Assembly (NCBI RefSeq): GCF_048569485.1
Contig: NW_027445261.1
Location: 248,001-312,000 of the forward strand
Source: Anomaloglossus baeobatrachus
Lineage: Eukaryota; Chordata; Amphibia; Anura; Aromobatidae
Direction of reading: 5' to 3'
Length of the DNA stretch: 64,000 bases
Shown here: positions 44,302 to 57,555 of the stretch, in pieces
Numbering within the stretch: position 1 is the first letter of the stretch
How the letters are laid out: the number at the start of each line of letters is the position of its first letter
Translations under genes and position numbers: made by a program
The notes under the pieces: model-generated
The model's input: the letters and a program-made list of their open reading frames with translations, nothing else
Database searches by the model: none
What the model was told of the DNA's origin: nothing

Positions 44302-46640
44302 TATATACTAGCAAACACTCAGTGTACCTAGTGGCATCCTATACGTGGCTATTGGACCTTGCTATAGTCCCACTAGTGCCAAGACATTTGCAGAGCGCAT
44401 CTGCCTGCGTTGCACACTCCAACTAATTATAAGTAAGCCATTATACTAGAAAACACTCAGTGTACCTAATGGCATCCTATACGTGGCTATTGGACCTTGC
44501 TATAGTCCCACTAGTGCCAAGACATTTGCAGAGCGCATCTGCCTGCGTTGCACACTCCAACTAATTATAAGTAAGCCATTATACTAGCAAACACTCAGTG
44601 TACCTAGTGGCATCCTATCTGTGGCTATTGGACTTTGCTATAGTCCCACTAGTGCCAAGACATTTGCAGAGCGCATCTGCCTGCGTTGCACACTCCAACT
44701 AATTATAAGTAAGCCATTATACTAGCAAACACTCAGTGTACCTAGTGGCATCCTATACGTGGCTATTGGACCTTGCTATAGTCCCACTAGTGCCAAGACA
44801 TTTGCAGAGCGCATCTGCCTGCGTTGCACACTCCAACTAATTATAAGTAAGCCATTATACTAGCAAACACTCAGTGTACCTAGTGGCATCCTATACGTGG
44901 CTATTGGACCTTGCTATAGTCCCACTAGTGCCAAGACATTTGCAGAGCGCATCTGCCTGCGTTGCACACTCCAACTAATTATAAGTAAGCCATTATACTA
45001 GCAAACACTCAGTGTACCTAGTGGCATCCTATACGTGGCTATTGGACCTTGCTATAGTCCCACTAGTGCCAAGACATTTGCAGAGCGCATCTGCCTGCGT
45101 TGCACACTCCAACTAATTATAAGTAAGCCATTATACTAGCAAAAACTCAGTGTACCTAGTGGCATCCTATCTGTGGCTATTGGACTTTGCTATAGTCCCA
45201 CTAGTGCAAAGACATTTGCAGAGCACGTCTGCCTGCATTGCACACTCCAACTTTTTTAAACTAAGCAATTTTACTAGCAAACACTCAGTGTACCTAGTGG
45301 CATCCTATACGTGGCTATTGGACTTTGCTATAGTCCCACTAGTGCCAAGACATTTGCAGAGCGCATCTGCCTGCGTTGCACACTCCAACTAATTTTAACT
45401 TAGCCATTATACTAGCAAACACTCAGTGTACCTAGTGGCATCCTATACGTGGCTATTGGACCTTGCTATAGTCCCACTAGTGCCAAGACATTTGCAGAGC
45501 GCATCTGCCTGCGTTGCACACTGCAACTAATTATAAGTAAGCCATTATACTAGCAAACACTCAGTGTACCTAGTGTCATCCTATACGTGGCTATTGGACT
45601 TTGCTATAGTCCCACTAGTGCCAAGACATTTGCAGAGCGCATCTGCCTGCGTTGCACACTCCAACTAATTATAAGTAAGCCATTATACTAGCAAACACTC
45701 AGTGTACCTAGTGGCATCCTATACGTGGCTATTGGACCTTGCTATAGTCCCACTAGTGCCAAGACATTTGCAGAGCGCATCTGCCTGCGTTGCACACTCC
45801 AACTAATTATAAGTAAGCCATTATACTAGCAAACACTCAGTGTACCTAGTGGCATCCTATCTGTGGCTATTGGACTTTGCTATAGTCCCACTAGTGCCAA
45901 GACATTTGCAGAGCGCATCTGCCTGCGTTGCACACTCCAACTAATTATAAGTAAGCCATTATACTAGCAAACACTCAGTGTACCTAGTGGCATCCTATAC
46001 GTGGCTATTGGACTTTGCTATAGTCCCACTAGTGCCAAGACATTTGCAGAGCGCATCTGCCTGCGTTGCACACTCCAACTAATTATAAGTAAGCCATTAT
46101 ACTAGCAAACACTCAGTGTACCTAGTGGCATCCTATACGTGGCTATTGGACTTTGCTATAGTCCCACTAGTGCCAAGACATTTGCAGAGCGCATCTGCCT
46201 GCGTTGCACACTCCAACTAATTTTAACTTAGCCATTATACTAGCAAACACTCAGTGTACCTAGTGGCATCCTATACGTGGCTATTGGACTTTGCTATAGT
46301 CCCACTAGTGCCAAGACATTTGCAGAGCGCATCTGCCTGCGTTGCACACTCCAACTAATTATAAGTAAGCCATTATACTAGCAAACACTCAGTGTACCTA
46401 GTGGCATCCTATACGTGGCTATTGGACTTTGCTATAGTCCCACTAGTGCCAAGACATTTGCAGAGCGCATCTGCCTGCGTTGCACACTCCAACTAATTTT
46501 AACTTAGCCATTATACTAGCAAACACTCAGTGTACCTAGTGGCATCCTATACGTGGCTATTGGACTTTGCTATAGTCCCACTAGTGCCAAGACATTTGCA
46601 GAGCGCATCTGCCTGCGTTGCACACTCCAACTCATTATAA
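44302..46640. repeat. 138-bp tandem array, about 17 copies
   Basis: Same unit as 13385-16425 and in the same orientation. It is truncated at its left edge by the junction. One unit carries TTTTTTAAACTAAGCAATT, as in the left array. Confidence 0.95.
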
Positions 46641-46771
46641 CTAAGTTGCATTGTGAGGGATATTTATTCTTTATTATTCTGCTGTTAATAAAGCTAGACC
46701 ACCACTGCAATCTTCACCACCTCTCAATTTTTACTACCACATTTTCAGTCCACAATCTTGTCGCAATCAAC

Positions 46772-49700
46772 ATGAGTGGCAAAATGACAGATGCTGGTGG
46801 AAAGGGGAAGAGGCGTGGTGGAAAAGGCAAAAAAGGTTTTGTCTGTGGGGAAAGTGGCAAAGCTCCATTATCATCTGCTGAAGATAGACCATCTACCAGC
46901 AAAAGTAAGATGTCTACTACTTACCGTGGACAATCCGATGTGCTCCCTTTTTTACGGACACGAACAACAGGAAGAAAGGTAGATGATGGGCAAAAAAGGA
47001 AAATGCTTGAATGGATCTCAAGTGGTCCAACAAGTGCCCTCTCAGCCACTTCAAGTACCGCATCCAAAAAACACCAGTCCTCTGAGTTGTCATCCCAATC
47101 ACACTTGATTTCTCCCAGCTCTGAAGTCTCCATCAGCCCTGCACAGTATGGTGGAACTGAGATGGCTGAGTCTGCAGAGCTGTTCAGTCACACTATAGCC
47201 TGGGAATCAGAGGTCTGCTCCCAAGCTACAGTGAGTACAGAACAGGAAATGGTCTGCAGTGATGCCCAGAACCTTTGTGACTCTGATTCAGGCCGTAAGG
47301 ACCAAGATTCTGAGCATAATGTTGACCCTTTGTCACAAACTGTAACACCTGTGGTTATAGACAATGAGGAACATACTGATGAAGATGAGACGCAGATACC
47401 CGATTGGGATGACAACTTAAATATTCGGTCAGGGCAAGAAGAGGCTCGGTCTGAGGGGGAGGGGAGTGCAAACACAACAATTGATGATGAAGTTCTAGAT
47501 CCCACCTACTGTCAACCCCCAGTCAGGCACTCGAGGAGGTCAACAGAGGCGGTGGAGGAGGATGCAACCGACGACGAAGTTACCTTGCGCCTTCCTGGAC
47601 AGAGTCGGAGCACTGGTAGCACGTCTACAACTGCATCCTCAGCCACCACTCTGCCTATGAGCATTATTCGGGGTGGATCAACAGGTCGCATGGCCTCTAA
47701 GCCTTGCCTAGCCTGGTCCTTTTTTGACATAGAAAAAGATCGCCCAAATCATGTGATATGTAAAATTTGTCATGATTCTCTTAGTAGAGGTCAAAACCTC
47801 AGCAGTTTGACAACTTCTTCCATGAATCGTCACATGAATAAATATCATAGGTCCCGGTGGGAAGCTCACTGTGCTGCAATGCTGCAAGAGCGAACCATCC
47901 ACCGCCCGCCCCTTCCAGTGCATCCGCGCGCTCTTCATCTTCTAGGACTGTGGGGACAGCTGTCACACCTGTTTTTCCACGCCAAACTTCCACCACTGTA
48001 ACCGCAACAGGCAGTTTGCTTGTAAGGTCGTCAGTTGGTTTGGAAGGGGAAACAAGTGAGTGTGTACAGCTCTCTCAGACATCGATAGCACCAACGTTGG
48101 ATGAAGGCAACATCATGTCTCCGCCTGCACTTTCCTCACAAACCTGCATTTTTCCAGGGACACCCTACTCAACACCGTCTACACACAGCAGCCAGATCTC
48201 TGTCCATCAGATGTGGTCAAATAAAAGGCCACTTCCTCCGACCCATGACAAAGCTAAGAGGTTGACTCTATCCCTCTGTAAGCTGTTGGCTACCGAAATG
48301 CTGCCTTTCCGCCTAGTGGACACACAGGATTTTAGAGACCTTATGTCTGTCGCTGTGCCCCAGTACCAGATGCCTAGTCGCCACTACTTCTCTAAGAAAG
48401 GTGTGCCCGTGCTACACCAGCATGTCGCACACAACATCACCGCTTCCTTGAGAAACTCTGTGTGTGAACGGGTGCATTTCACCACCGATACTTGGACCAG
48501 TAAGCATGGACAGGGACGTTACATGTCGCTGACTGGGCACTGGGTAACTATGGTGATAGATGGTGAAGGGTCTGCTGCACAAGTCTTGCCGTCCCCACGA
48601 CTTGTGTGTCAATCCTCTGTCTGTCCAAGTTCCGCCACAGCTTCTGCATCCTCCACCTCATCTGGGTCCTCCACCTCCGCCCCAAGCCTGCCTGGTCAGG
48701 CCACCAGCGTTCTCACTGCGCAGAAGGAATCACGCACGCCTCATTACTATGCTGGCAGCAGAGCGCAACGGCATCAGGCGGTCTTTAGCTTGACATGTCT
48801 TGGGAATAAGAGTCACACAGCTGAGGAGTTGTGGTCAGCTCTGCGGTCCGAGTTTAATAAATGGTTGTCTCCACTCAACCTGCAGCCTGGTAAGGCCGTG
48901 TGCGACAATGCTGCAAACCTGGGTGCGGCACTTCGCCTGGGCATTGTGACACACGTACCTTGTATGGCTCACGTGTTGAACCTTGTCGTCCAGCAATTTT
49001 TAACACACTATCCCGGCCTAGATGGCCTTCTGAACAGGGCACGAAAACTGTCAGCTCACTTCCGCCGTTCAAGCGCCGCAGCAGAGCGACTTGCATCGCT
49101 CCAGAAGTCTTTCGGCCTGCCGGTTCATCGCCTGAAATGCGATGTGGCGACACGCTGGAATTCAACTCTCCACATGTTACAGCGACTGTGGCAGCACCGC
49201 AGAGCCCTGGTGCAATACGTCATGACGTATAGCCTGGGCCAACGAGATGCAGAGGTGGGGCAGATCACCCTGATGGAGTGGTCTCAGATCAAGGACCTAT
49301 GCACCCTTCTGCACAGTTTCGACATGGCGACGAATATGTTTAGCTCTGACAATGCCATTATCAGCATGACGATTCCAGTCATTTACATGCTGGAGCACAC
49401 GCTAAACACTATTCGGAGTCAGGGGGTGGGACAACATGAAGGGGAGGAACTACAGGAGGATTCATATGCGCAAGGGACAACAACATCACCAAGGTCCAGA
49501 CGTTCATCATCACCAACGCAGCAGGCATGGGACCATGGGGAACAGGGATCGACAAGGGCGCATAGTAGCAGGCGAAATGTTGAGCAAGGTGCAGGAGAAC
49601 ATGAAGAAATGGAGGACGAACTGTCCATGGACATGGAAGACTCAGCGGATGAGGGAGACCTTGGTCAAATTTCAGTTGAAAGAGGTTGGGGGGAGATGTC

Positions 49701-50365
49701 AGAGGAAGAAAGAACGGGTAGCACCTCTATGCCACAAACACAGCGTGGACTTGGTCCGCATGGCTGCGCAAGACACATGAGTGCCTTTTTGTTGCACTAC
49801 CTCCAACATGACAGTCGTATTGTCAAAATTAGAAGTGATGATGACTACTGGATTGCCACACTATTAGATCCCCGGTACAAGTCCAAATTTTGTGACATAA
49901 TTCCAGCCATAGAAAGGGACGCACGTATGCAGGAGTATCAGCAGAAGCTGTTACTCGATCTTAGCTCGGCTTTTCCACCAAACAACCGTGCAGGTGCAGG
50001 GAGGGAATCTCCCAGTTGTAACTTGACAAACATGGGACGGTCTCGTCATCTTCAACAGTCTACCCGTACCAGTAGGACCGTATCTGGTGCCGGTAACAGC
50101 AATTTTATGGAATCTTTTCATAATTTTTTTAGACCCTCTTTTGCAAGGCCACCAGAGACAACAAGTCTGACACATACTCAACGGCTGGAGAGGATGATAC
50201 AGGAGTATCTCCAAATGAACATCGATGCCATGACTGTGCAACTGGAGCCTTGCTCCTTTTGGGCTTCAAACCTAGAAAAATGGCCAGAGCTCTCCAGTTA
50301 CGCCTTGGAGATTTTGTCGTGTCCAGCTGCCAGCGTTGTCTCTGAACGTGTATTCAGTGCTGCTG
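46772..50365 (+). pseudogene. hAT-B transposase, second copy (frameshifted, 3'-truncated)
   Basis: From the ATG at 46772 this copy reads like 16560-20153, with the same BED finger, TTDTW, CDNAANL and SERVFSAA motifs and the same frameshift between about 47857 and 48001. Differences from the left copy are few (for example the amino acids RKDQDSE for REDQVSE). The last about 40 codons, holding the rest of the dimerisation block, are cut off at 50365, and the frame runs into inverted sequence up to 50508. Confidence 0.92.
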
Positions 50366-53300
50366 CACTTTCCCCACAGACAAAACCTTTTTTGCCTTTT
50401 CCACCACGCCTCTTCCCCTTTCCACCAGCATCTGTCATTTTGCCACTCATGTTGATTGCGACAAGATTGTGGACTGAAAATGTGGTAGTAAAAATTGAGA
50501 GGTGGTGAAGATTGCAGTGGTGGTCTAGCTTTATTAACAGCAGAATAATAAAGAATAAATATCCCTGACAATGCAACTTAGTTATAATGAGTTGGAGTGT
50601 GCAACGCAGGCAGATGCGCTCTGCAAATGTCTTGGCACTAGTGGGACTATAGCAAAGTCCAATAGCCACGTATAGGATGCCACTAGGTACACTGAGTGTT
50701 TGCTAGTATAATGGCTAAGTTAAAATTAGTTGGAGTGTGCAACGCAGGCAGATGCGCTCTGCAAATGTCTTGGCACTAGTGGGACTATAGCAAAGTCCAA
50801 TAGCCACGTATAGGATGCCACTAGGTACACTGAGTGTTTGCTAGTATAATGGCTTACTTATAATTAGTTGGAGTGTGCAACGCAGGCAGATGCGCTCTGC
50901 AAATGTCTTGGCACTAGTGGGACTATAGCAAAGTCCAATAGCCACGTATAGGATGCCACTAGGTACACTGAGTGTTTGCTAGTATAATGGCTTACTTATA
51001 ATTAGTTGGAGTGTGCAACGCAGGCAGATGCGCTCTGCAAATGTCTTGGCACTAGTGGGACTATAGCAAAGTCCAATAGCCACAGATAGGATGCCACTAG
51101 GTACACTGAGTGTTTGCTAGTATAATGGTTTACTTATAATTAGTTGGAGTGTGCAACGCAGGCAGATGCGCTCTGCAAATGTCTTGGCACTAGTGGGACT
51201 ATAGCAAGGTCCAATAGCCACGTATAGGATGCCACTAGGTACACTGAGTGTTTGCTAGTATAATGGCTTACTTATAATTAGTTGGAGTGTGCAACGCAGG
51301 CAGATGCGCTTTGCAAATGTCTTGGCACTAGTGGGACTATAGCAAAGTCCAATAGCCACGTATAGGATGCCACTAGGTACACTGAGTGTTTGCTAGTATA
51401 ATGGCTTACTTATAATTAGTTGGAGTGTGCAACGCAGGCAGATGCGCTCTGCAAATGTCTTGGCACTAGTGGGACTATAGCAAGGTCCAATAGCCACGTA
51501 TAGGATGCCACTAGGTACACTGAGTGTTTGCTAGTATAATGGCTTACTTATAATTAGTTGGAGTGTGCAACGCAGGCAGATGCGCTCTGCAAATGTCTTG
51601 GCACTAGTGGGACTATAGCAAAGTCCAATAGCCACGTATAGGATGCCACTAGGTACACTGAGTGTTTGCTAGTATAATGGCTAAGTTAAAATTAGTTGGA
51701 GTGTGCAACGCAGGCAGATGCGCTCTGCAAATGTCTTGGCACTAGTGGGACTATAGCAAAGTCCAATAGCCACATATAGGATGCCACTTGGTACACTGAG
51801 TGTTTGCTAGTAAAATTGCTTAGTTTAAAAAAGTTGGAGTGTGCAATGCAGGCAGACGTGCTCTGCAAATGTCTTTGCACTAGTGGGACTATAGCAAAGT
51901 CCAATAGCCACAGATAGGATGCCACTAGGTACACTGAGTTTTTGCTAGTATAATGGCTTACTTATAATTAGTTGGAGTGTGCAACGCAGGCAGATGCGCT
52001 CTGCAAATGTCTTGGCACTAGTGGGACTATAGCAAGGTCCAATAGCCACGTATAGGATGCCACTAGGTACACTGAGTGTTTGCTAGTATAATGGCTTACT
52101 TATAATTAGTTGGAGTGTGCAACGCAGGCAGATGCGCTCTGCAAATGTCTTGGCACTAGTGGGACTATAGCAAGGTCCAATAGCCACGTATAGGATGCCA
52201 CTAGGTACACTGAGTGTTTGCTAGTATAATGGCTTACTTATAATTAGTTGGAGTGTGCAACGCAGGCAGATGCGCTCTGCAAATGTCTTGGCACTAGTGG
52301 GACTATAGCAAAGTCCAATAGCCACAGATAGGATGCCACTAGGTACACTGAGTGTTTGCTAGTATAATGGCTTACTTATAATTAGTTGGAGTGTGCAACG
52401 CAGGCAGATGCGCTCTGCAAATGTCTTGGCACTAGTGGGACTATAGCAAGGTCCAATAGCCACGTATAGAATGCCACTAGGTACACTGAGTGTTTGCTAG
52501 TATAATGGCTTACTTATAATTAGTTGGAGTGTGCAACGCAGGCAGATGCGCTCTGCAAATGTCTTGGCACTAGTGGGACTATAGCAAGGTCCAATAGCCA
52601 CGTATAGGATGCCACTAGGTACACTGAGTGTTTGCTAGTATAATGGCTTACTTATAATTAGTTGGAGTGTGCAACGCAGGCAGATGCGCTCTGCGCTCTG
52701 CAAATGTCTTGGCACTAGTGGGACTATAGCAAAGTCCAATAGCCACAGATAGGATGCCACTAGGTACACTGAGTGTTTGCTAGTATAATGGCTTACTTAT
52801 AATTAGTTGGAGTGTGCAACGCAGGCAGATGCGCTCTGCAAATGTCTTGGCACTAGTGGGACTATAGCAAAGTCCAATAGCCACGTATAGGATGCCACTA
52901 GGTACACTGAGTGTTTGCTAGTATAATGGCTAAGTTAAAATTAGTTGGAGTGTGCAACGCAGGCAGATGCGCTCTGCAAATGTCTTGGCACTAGTGGGAC
53001 TATAGCAAAGTCCAATAGCCACGTATAGGATGCCACTAGGTACACTGAGTGTTTGCTAGTAAAATTGCTTAGTTTAAAAAAGTTGGAGTGTGCAATGCAG
53101 GCAGACGTGCTCTGCAAATGTCTTTGCACTAGTGGGACTATAGCAAAGTCCAATAGCCACAGATAGGATGCCACTAGGTACACTGAGTGTTTGCTAGTAT
53201 AATGGCTTAGTTATAATGAGTTGGAGTGTGCAGAGGACAGGAGGGTACAGTGGCAGGATTGTGGTGCTCTGGGTAGAGGAATGGAAGCCTGCCTTTCTAT

Positions 53301-54027
53301 TCCCTCCTAATGGTGAAATGCAGGGAGGAAATCCCTGACCTTGGCTACACAGATGCTGTTGCTGTTTGCAGGACCTGTCACCTATGGCTCTCTGACCCTG
53401 CCGGTTTGAGCCCTTAAAAGGACTGCTATAAAGTGCTCTCCCTATGCTGTCTAACGCTGTGTATGCAGCGCATACAGCTGTATCGGCTATAGGACTCAGG
53501 AGGACGGAGCTGCGACAGTGATGTCTGACACCAAAGACGCAGAAGGCAGATAATGGCGTCCGTGAAGAAAATGTCCGGTTTTATAATGCAGGGACATGTG
53601 ACATGCAGATCCTATCACACATGCCGTTGCTTCTCTGGCTCAAAGTCAACTTAGCTGTGTGTGTGTCTGTGATTGGCTGACATGCTGGCCCGCCCCACAA
53701 GACGCGCGCACTTAGGGAAGGAAGACAAGAAAAAAAAAAAAAAATGGCGATCGCCATTATAGAAACAGCAGTGATCTGAAGGCGCTGTTCACGCACACTA
53801 TACACTGAAATGTGATAATAGTTTGATTCACAGAGTGACTTACACTATTACAGCAGAAACCAAGCTATGATTTAGCTGTTTTTTGGCTGCTAGAACCGTT
53901 CTCGAACGTTTCTAGAACTATCGAGCTTTTGCAAAAAGCTCGAGTTCTAGTTCGATCTAGAACATGCCCCAAAATCACTCGAGCCTAGAACTGGAGAACC
54001 ACGAACCACGAACCGCGCTCAACTCTA
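50366..54027 (-). mobile_element. hAT-B partial copy, minus strand (fold-back half 2)
   Basis: This is the reverse complement of 12576-16644: the first 28 codons of the transposase (ATG at 50449 on the minus strand), the 138-bp array, the promoter region and the 5' terminus ending CTCTA at 54027. The flank TCCAGGAG is the complement of the target duplication CTCCTGGA, so this end is the genuine original 5' insertion edge carried on the duplicated arm. Confidence 0.93.
50585..53230. repeat. 138-bp tandem array, about 19 copies, inverted
   Basis: Reverse-complement array corresponding to 13385-16425, but with about 19 units instead of 22, and with an 8-bp local duplication (GCGCTCTGCGCTCTGC) near 52687. 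The copy-number difference shows change after the arms separated. Confidence 0.93.
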
Positions 54028-54260
54028 TCCAGGAGCTTTGGTTCCCTGAGTTTCCAATAGCAAATGTCTAGAAAAAACTCTGTCCATTGGCACAACTCAG
54101 CAAGAAAACGAGAAGACCGAGAAGATATATTTCATTTATCTTAATGCCACCTTATTAACAGCACTAAACCCTTCTATTATGTCCCTTAGCCTTTTGAGCT
54201 TATCCTCTGGTAAGCGGAAGACCATGCCTCTGGTATCGATCTCAGTGCCTAAAAACTGTA
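54028..54260 (-). mobile_element. DIRS-like fossil, right-arm copy
   Basis: Inverted copy of 12345-12575 with the RT-thumb blocks on the minus strand. It is broken. It confirms that hAT-B had already inserted in the DIRS-like element before the inverted duplication. Confidence 0.7.
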
Positions 54261-55730
54261 TTATAGTAGCCAATCAGAATACAAAAGGATGCATAGGAAG
54301 CGTGACTTTATTTCAATATTTTAAAACAATCCAATAAAATGAAGAAAAGTCACTCATACAAGATCCACAGAAGTTGTATAATACATACATAAATCAAAAC
54401 ACTATAAGGCCTGTTTCACACGTCAGTGATTCTGGTACGTTTGTGCTTTTTTTTAAACATAACAGAATCACTGAGATACGCAGATCCATTATAATGAATG
54501 GGTCTGCTCACACATCAGTGATTTTTCACTGCACGTGTCTCCGTGCGGCGTACCCGCGTGTCCGTGATTGCTGCACGGAGACATGTCCATTTTTTTCTGG
54601 CATCACTGATAGGATGTCCATAAGGTGGCAGCAGAGCATAACAGAAAAAGGTGCCTATTGTGCACTGAAAAGACCCAATGTGATGCACCAGACATATAGA
54701 GCCCTAATGGATTCACAAATATAAGATATATCATGAATGACTACTGCATAATGAACGCTAGTATGAAAAAAGAAAGGAATCCATAAAAATAAATAATAAA
54801 TGGTGCACATATGTTAGAGCCCCACCGAAGGACAAAAAAAGTCTGATGGAAATAGAGAGCATATAGGAACAATAAGAATGTGCAACAGAGAGGAAGGTGA
54901 GAATGCAGGATCAATCACTGCCTGTCAGATATTAATAATCAGGGAAATAACTCTGGAGCAGACGCACAAATTAGGGTCTTACCTGGTAAGGTAACAAATA
55001 ATTAATAGTAGTTGCACTCACCTATTAAGGTTGTGCCAGTCACAACCCCTAAATGCACGTTACAAATGGCGACAGCCGCAGCCCCTAGTAGAAGAGCAAT
55101 AACGTATAGGAGGAAAATCGGGTGCGTGCCGCGCTGTCACCAAAGGAAACTGATGTTAATTATTTCATCTCTTTATTCTTTTTTCCGGTCAATGTGTTTC
55201 AGAGATCACTGTCTCCTTCATCAGGGCAAAAAAAGAACAGTATGCAATCAAAGGAGGAAGAACCTCTATATATACACATATGGAGCTACGTCAGAGGACT
55301 GACTGCTGTATTTCAAATACTGCCGGGATGGTCAACTGTTACAATACCGGCCATAAAAGTTCTCAAGTGATATATTGAGAAACATTTATAAAATCACTGG
55401 GGTATAGTGTTTCAAATTTCATCAGCTTTTTGAGACAAAAATCAGAAAAAGAAGAAGGACAAAATGAAAAAAAGAAAAAAAAGAAGAAAAAAAAACCAAA
55501 AAGGGAGCATTGAGCTCCAGACCCTGTATTGAGTCTTAGAAGTGTAGTGACAAGTGCATCTGTCCACAACCCTGTAAGGGTGAACGGGATGACGGACAAG
55601 AAAAATTATGTTCGTGGCAAAAAATGGTGGTGTTGCTATATAAAATTGCATTAAGAATAAAGAAAGGAAAAATTTCTTTATAAAAGTAGTGACGAAAAAA
55701 GTGGAAAAAAGGGGAGTGTAAGCCATTTTA
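54261..55730. other. Inverted copy of the Penelope-like/unassigned stretch
   Basis: Reverse complement of about 10867-12340, including the GAAAC ... CTGATGA-type motif (here as its complement at 55200-55225) and the purine-rich run at 55440-55495. No gene. Confidence 0.6.
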
Positions 55731-56429
55731 CTAATAAATAGTGATGAGCGAGCATGCTTGTTACTACTCGGTACTCGCACGAGTATCACTGTACTCGGTC
55801 TACTCGACGGGGACCGAGTAATCTCGCGATACTCGTGCTGTACTCGTGGTCTTCATCCCTGCATGTTGGCGCTCTTTTGAGAGCCAGCCCTCATGCAGGG
55901 ATTGGCTGGCAGACCACTGCAATGCCACAGCCCTGTTAGTTGTGGAATTGCAGTGATTGGCCGGCCTGCACAGCGTGACCGAGCCTTTATACCGGCGGGC
56001 GCGCTGTGCTCTGCTCACAGCTATCCAGACAGTCAGTGCAGGGAGAGGGTCGCTACTTCAGGGAAAGGTTTGCGGCCCTTTATAGCTATTTCCGTAGCAG
56101 GGCTGCAAACAGTGTGACCAAAAGTCCTTCTCAGGACTATTCTAGTTGTATACAGGCAGGCAGGGTATAGCCAGGTCGGAGTACAGTAGCAGAGTCCTTC
56201 TCAGGACTATTGTTGCTGTATACAGGCAGGGTATAGCCAGGTTGGAATACAGGCTAGTGACCAAAAGAGTCCTTGTCAGGACTATTGTAGCAATATACAG
56301 GCAGGCAGGCAGGCAGGCAGGGTATATAGCCATTCCTAGTGGTGACCGTATACCAGCCTTCATCATATCTGGGGCTGGTGTACACAGTCTAAAACAGTCC
56401 TGATAGTGTCAGACTTCTCAGCAATTGTC

Positions 56430-57520
56430 GCTCCTAAAACCTGTTAGGTTCTTAGTGCGTCCGTGCTTGCATTTAAAAACCGCACGTGTGTGCCTGTCGG
56501 TGGCAGCGTACAGGTGCACTTGTGTGCGTTTTTACCAAACTATTATATAACGCACAAGTGTAGTGTATAATACACGTCAGTCAGCAGTGGCTGATAGTGT
56601 CAGAGTTCTCGTCATTAATTTTTGCTCCTAAAACCTGTGTTAGGTTCTTAGTGCGTCCGTGCTTGCATTTAAAAACCGCACGTGTGTGCCTGTCGGTGGC
56701 AGCGTACAGGTGCACTTGTGTGCGTTTTTACCAAACTATTATATAACGCACAAGTGTAGTGTATAATACACGTCAGTCAGCAGTGGCTGATAGTGTCAGA
56801 GTTCTCGTCATTAATTTTTGCTCCTAAAACCTGTTAGGTTCTTAGTGCGTCCGTGCTTGCATTTAAAAACCGCACGTGTGTGCCTGTCGGTGGCAGCGTA
56901 CAGGTGCACTTGTGTGCGTTTTTACCAAACTATTATATAACGCACAAGTGTAGTGTATAATACACGTCAGTCAGCAGTGGCTGATAGTGTCAGAGTTCTC
57001 GTCATTAATTTTTGCTCCTAAAACCTGTTAGGTTCTTAGTGCGTCCGTGCTTGCATTTAAAAACCGCACGTGTGTGCCTGTCGGTGGCAGCGTACAGGTG
57101 CACTTGTGTGCGTTTTTACCAAACTATTATATAACGCACAAGTGTAGTGTATAATACACGTCAGTCAGCAGTGGCTGATAGTGTCAGAGTTCTCATCATT
57201 AATTTTTGCTCCTAAAACCTGTTAGGTTCTTAGTGCGTCCGTGCTTGCATTTAAAAACCGCACGTGTGTGCCTGTCGGTGGCAGCGTACAGGTGCACTTG
57301 TGTGCGTTTTTACCAAACTATTATATAACGCACAAGTGTAGTGTATAATACACGTCAGTCAGCAGTGGCTGATAGTGTCAGAGTTCTCATCATTAATTTT
57401 TGCTCCTAAAACCTGTTAGGTTCTTAGTGTGTCCGTGCTTGCATTTAAAAACCGCACGTGTGTGCCTGTCGGTGGCAGCGTACAGGTGCACAATTTGCAC
57501 AAACTTTGATATAACGCCCA
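56430..57520. repeat. 195-bp tandem array, six copies
   Basis: Six units with a period of about 193-197 bp, each with GTGCCTGTCGGTGGCAGCG and CTATTATATAACGCAC. This is one more unit than on the left arm. The last unit merges into the transposase leader. Confidence 0.9.
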
Positions 57521-57555
57521 AGTCTAGTGAATACACGTCAGCACAGCATTGCAAA

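Larger units (their letters stand above)
44302..50365 (+). mobile_element. hAT-B partial copy, plus strand (fold-back half 1)
   Basis: This corresponds to the left hAT-B from inside its 138-bp array through the transposase to base 20153, at an offset of 30,212 in the gene. It lacks both termini, the promoter region and the 234-bp array. It begins at a 4-bp microhomology (GCCA) and ends abruptly at the fold-back junction 50365/50366. Confidence 0.93.
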
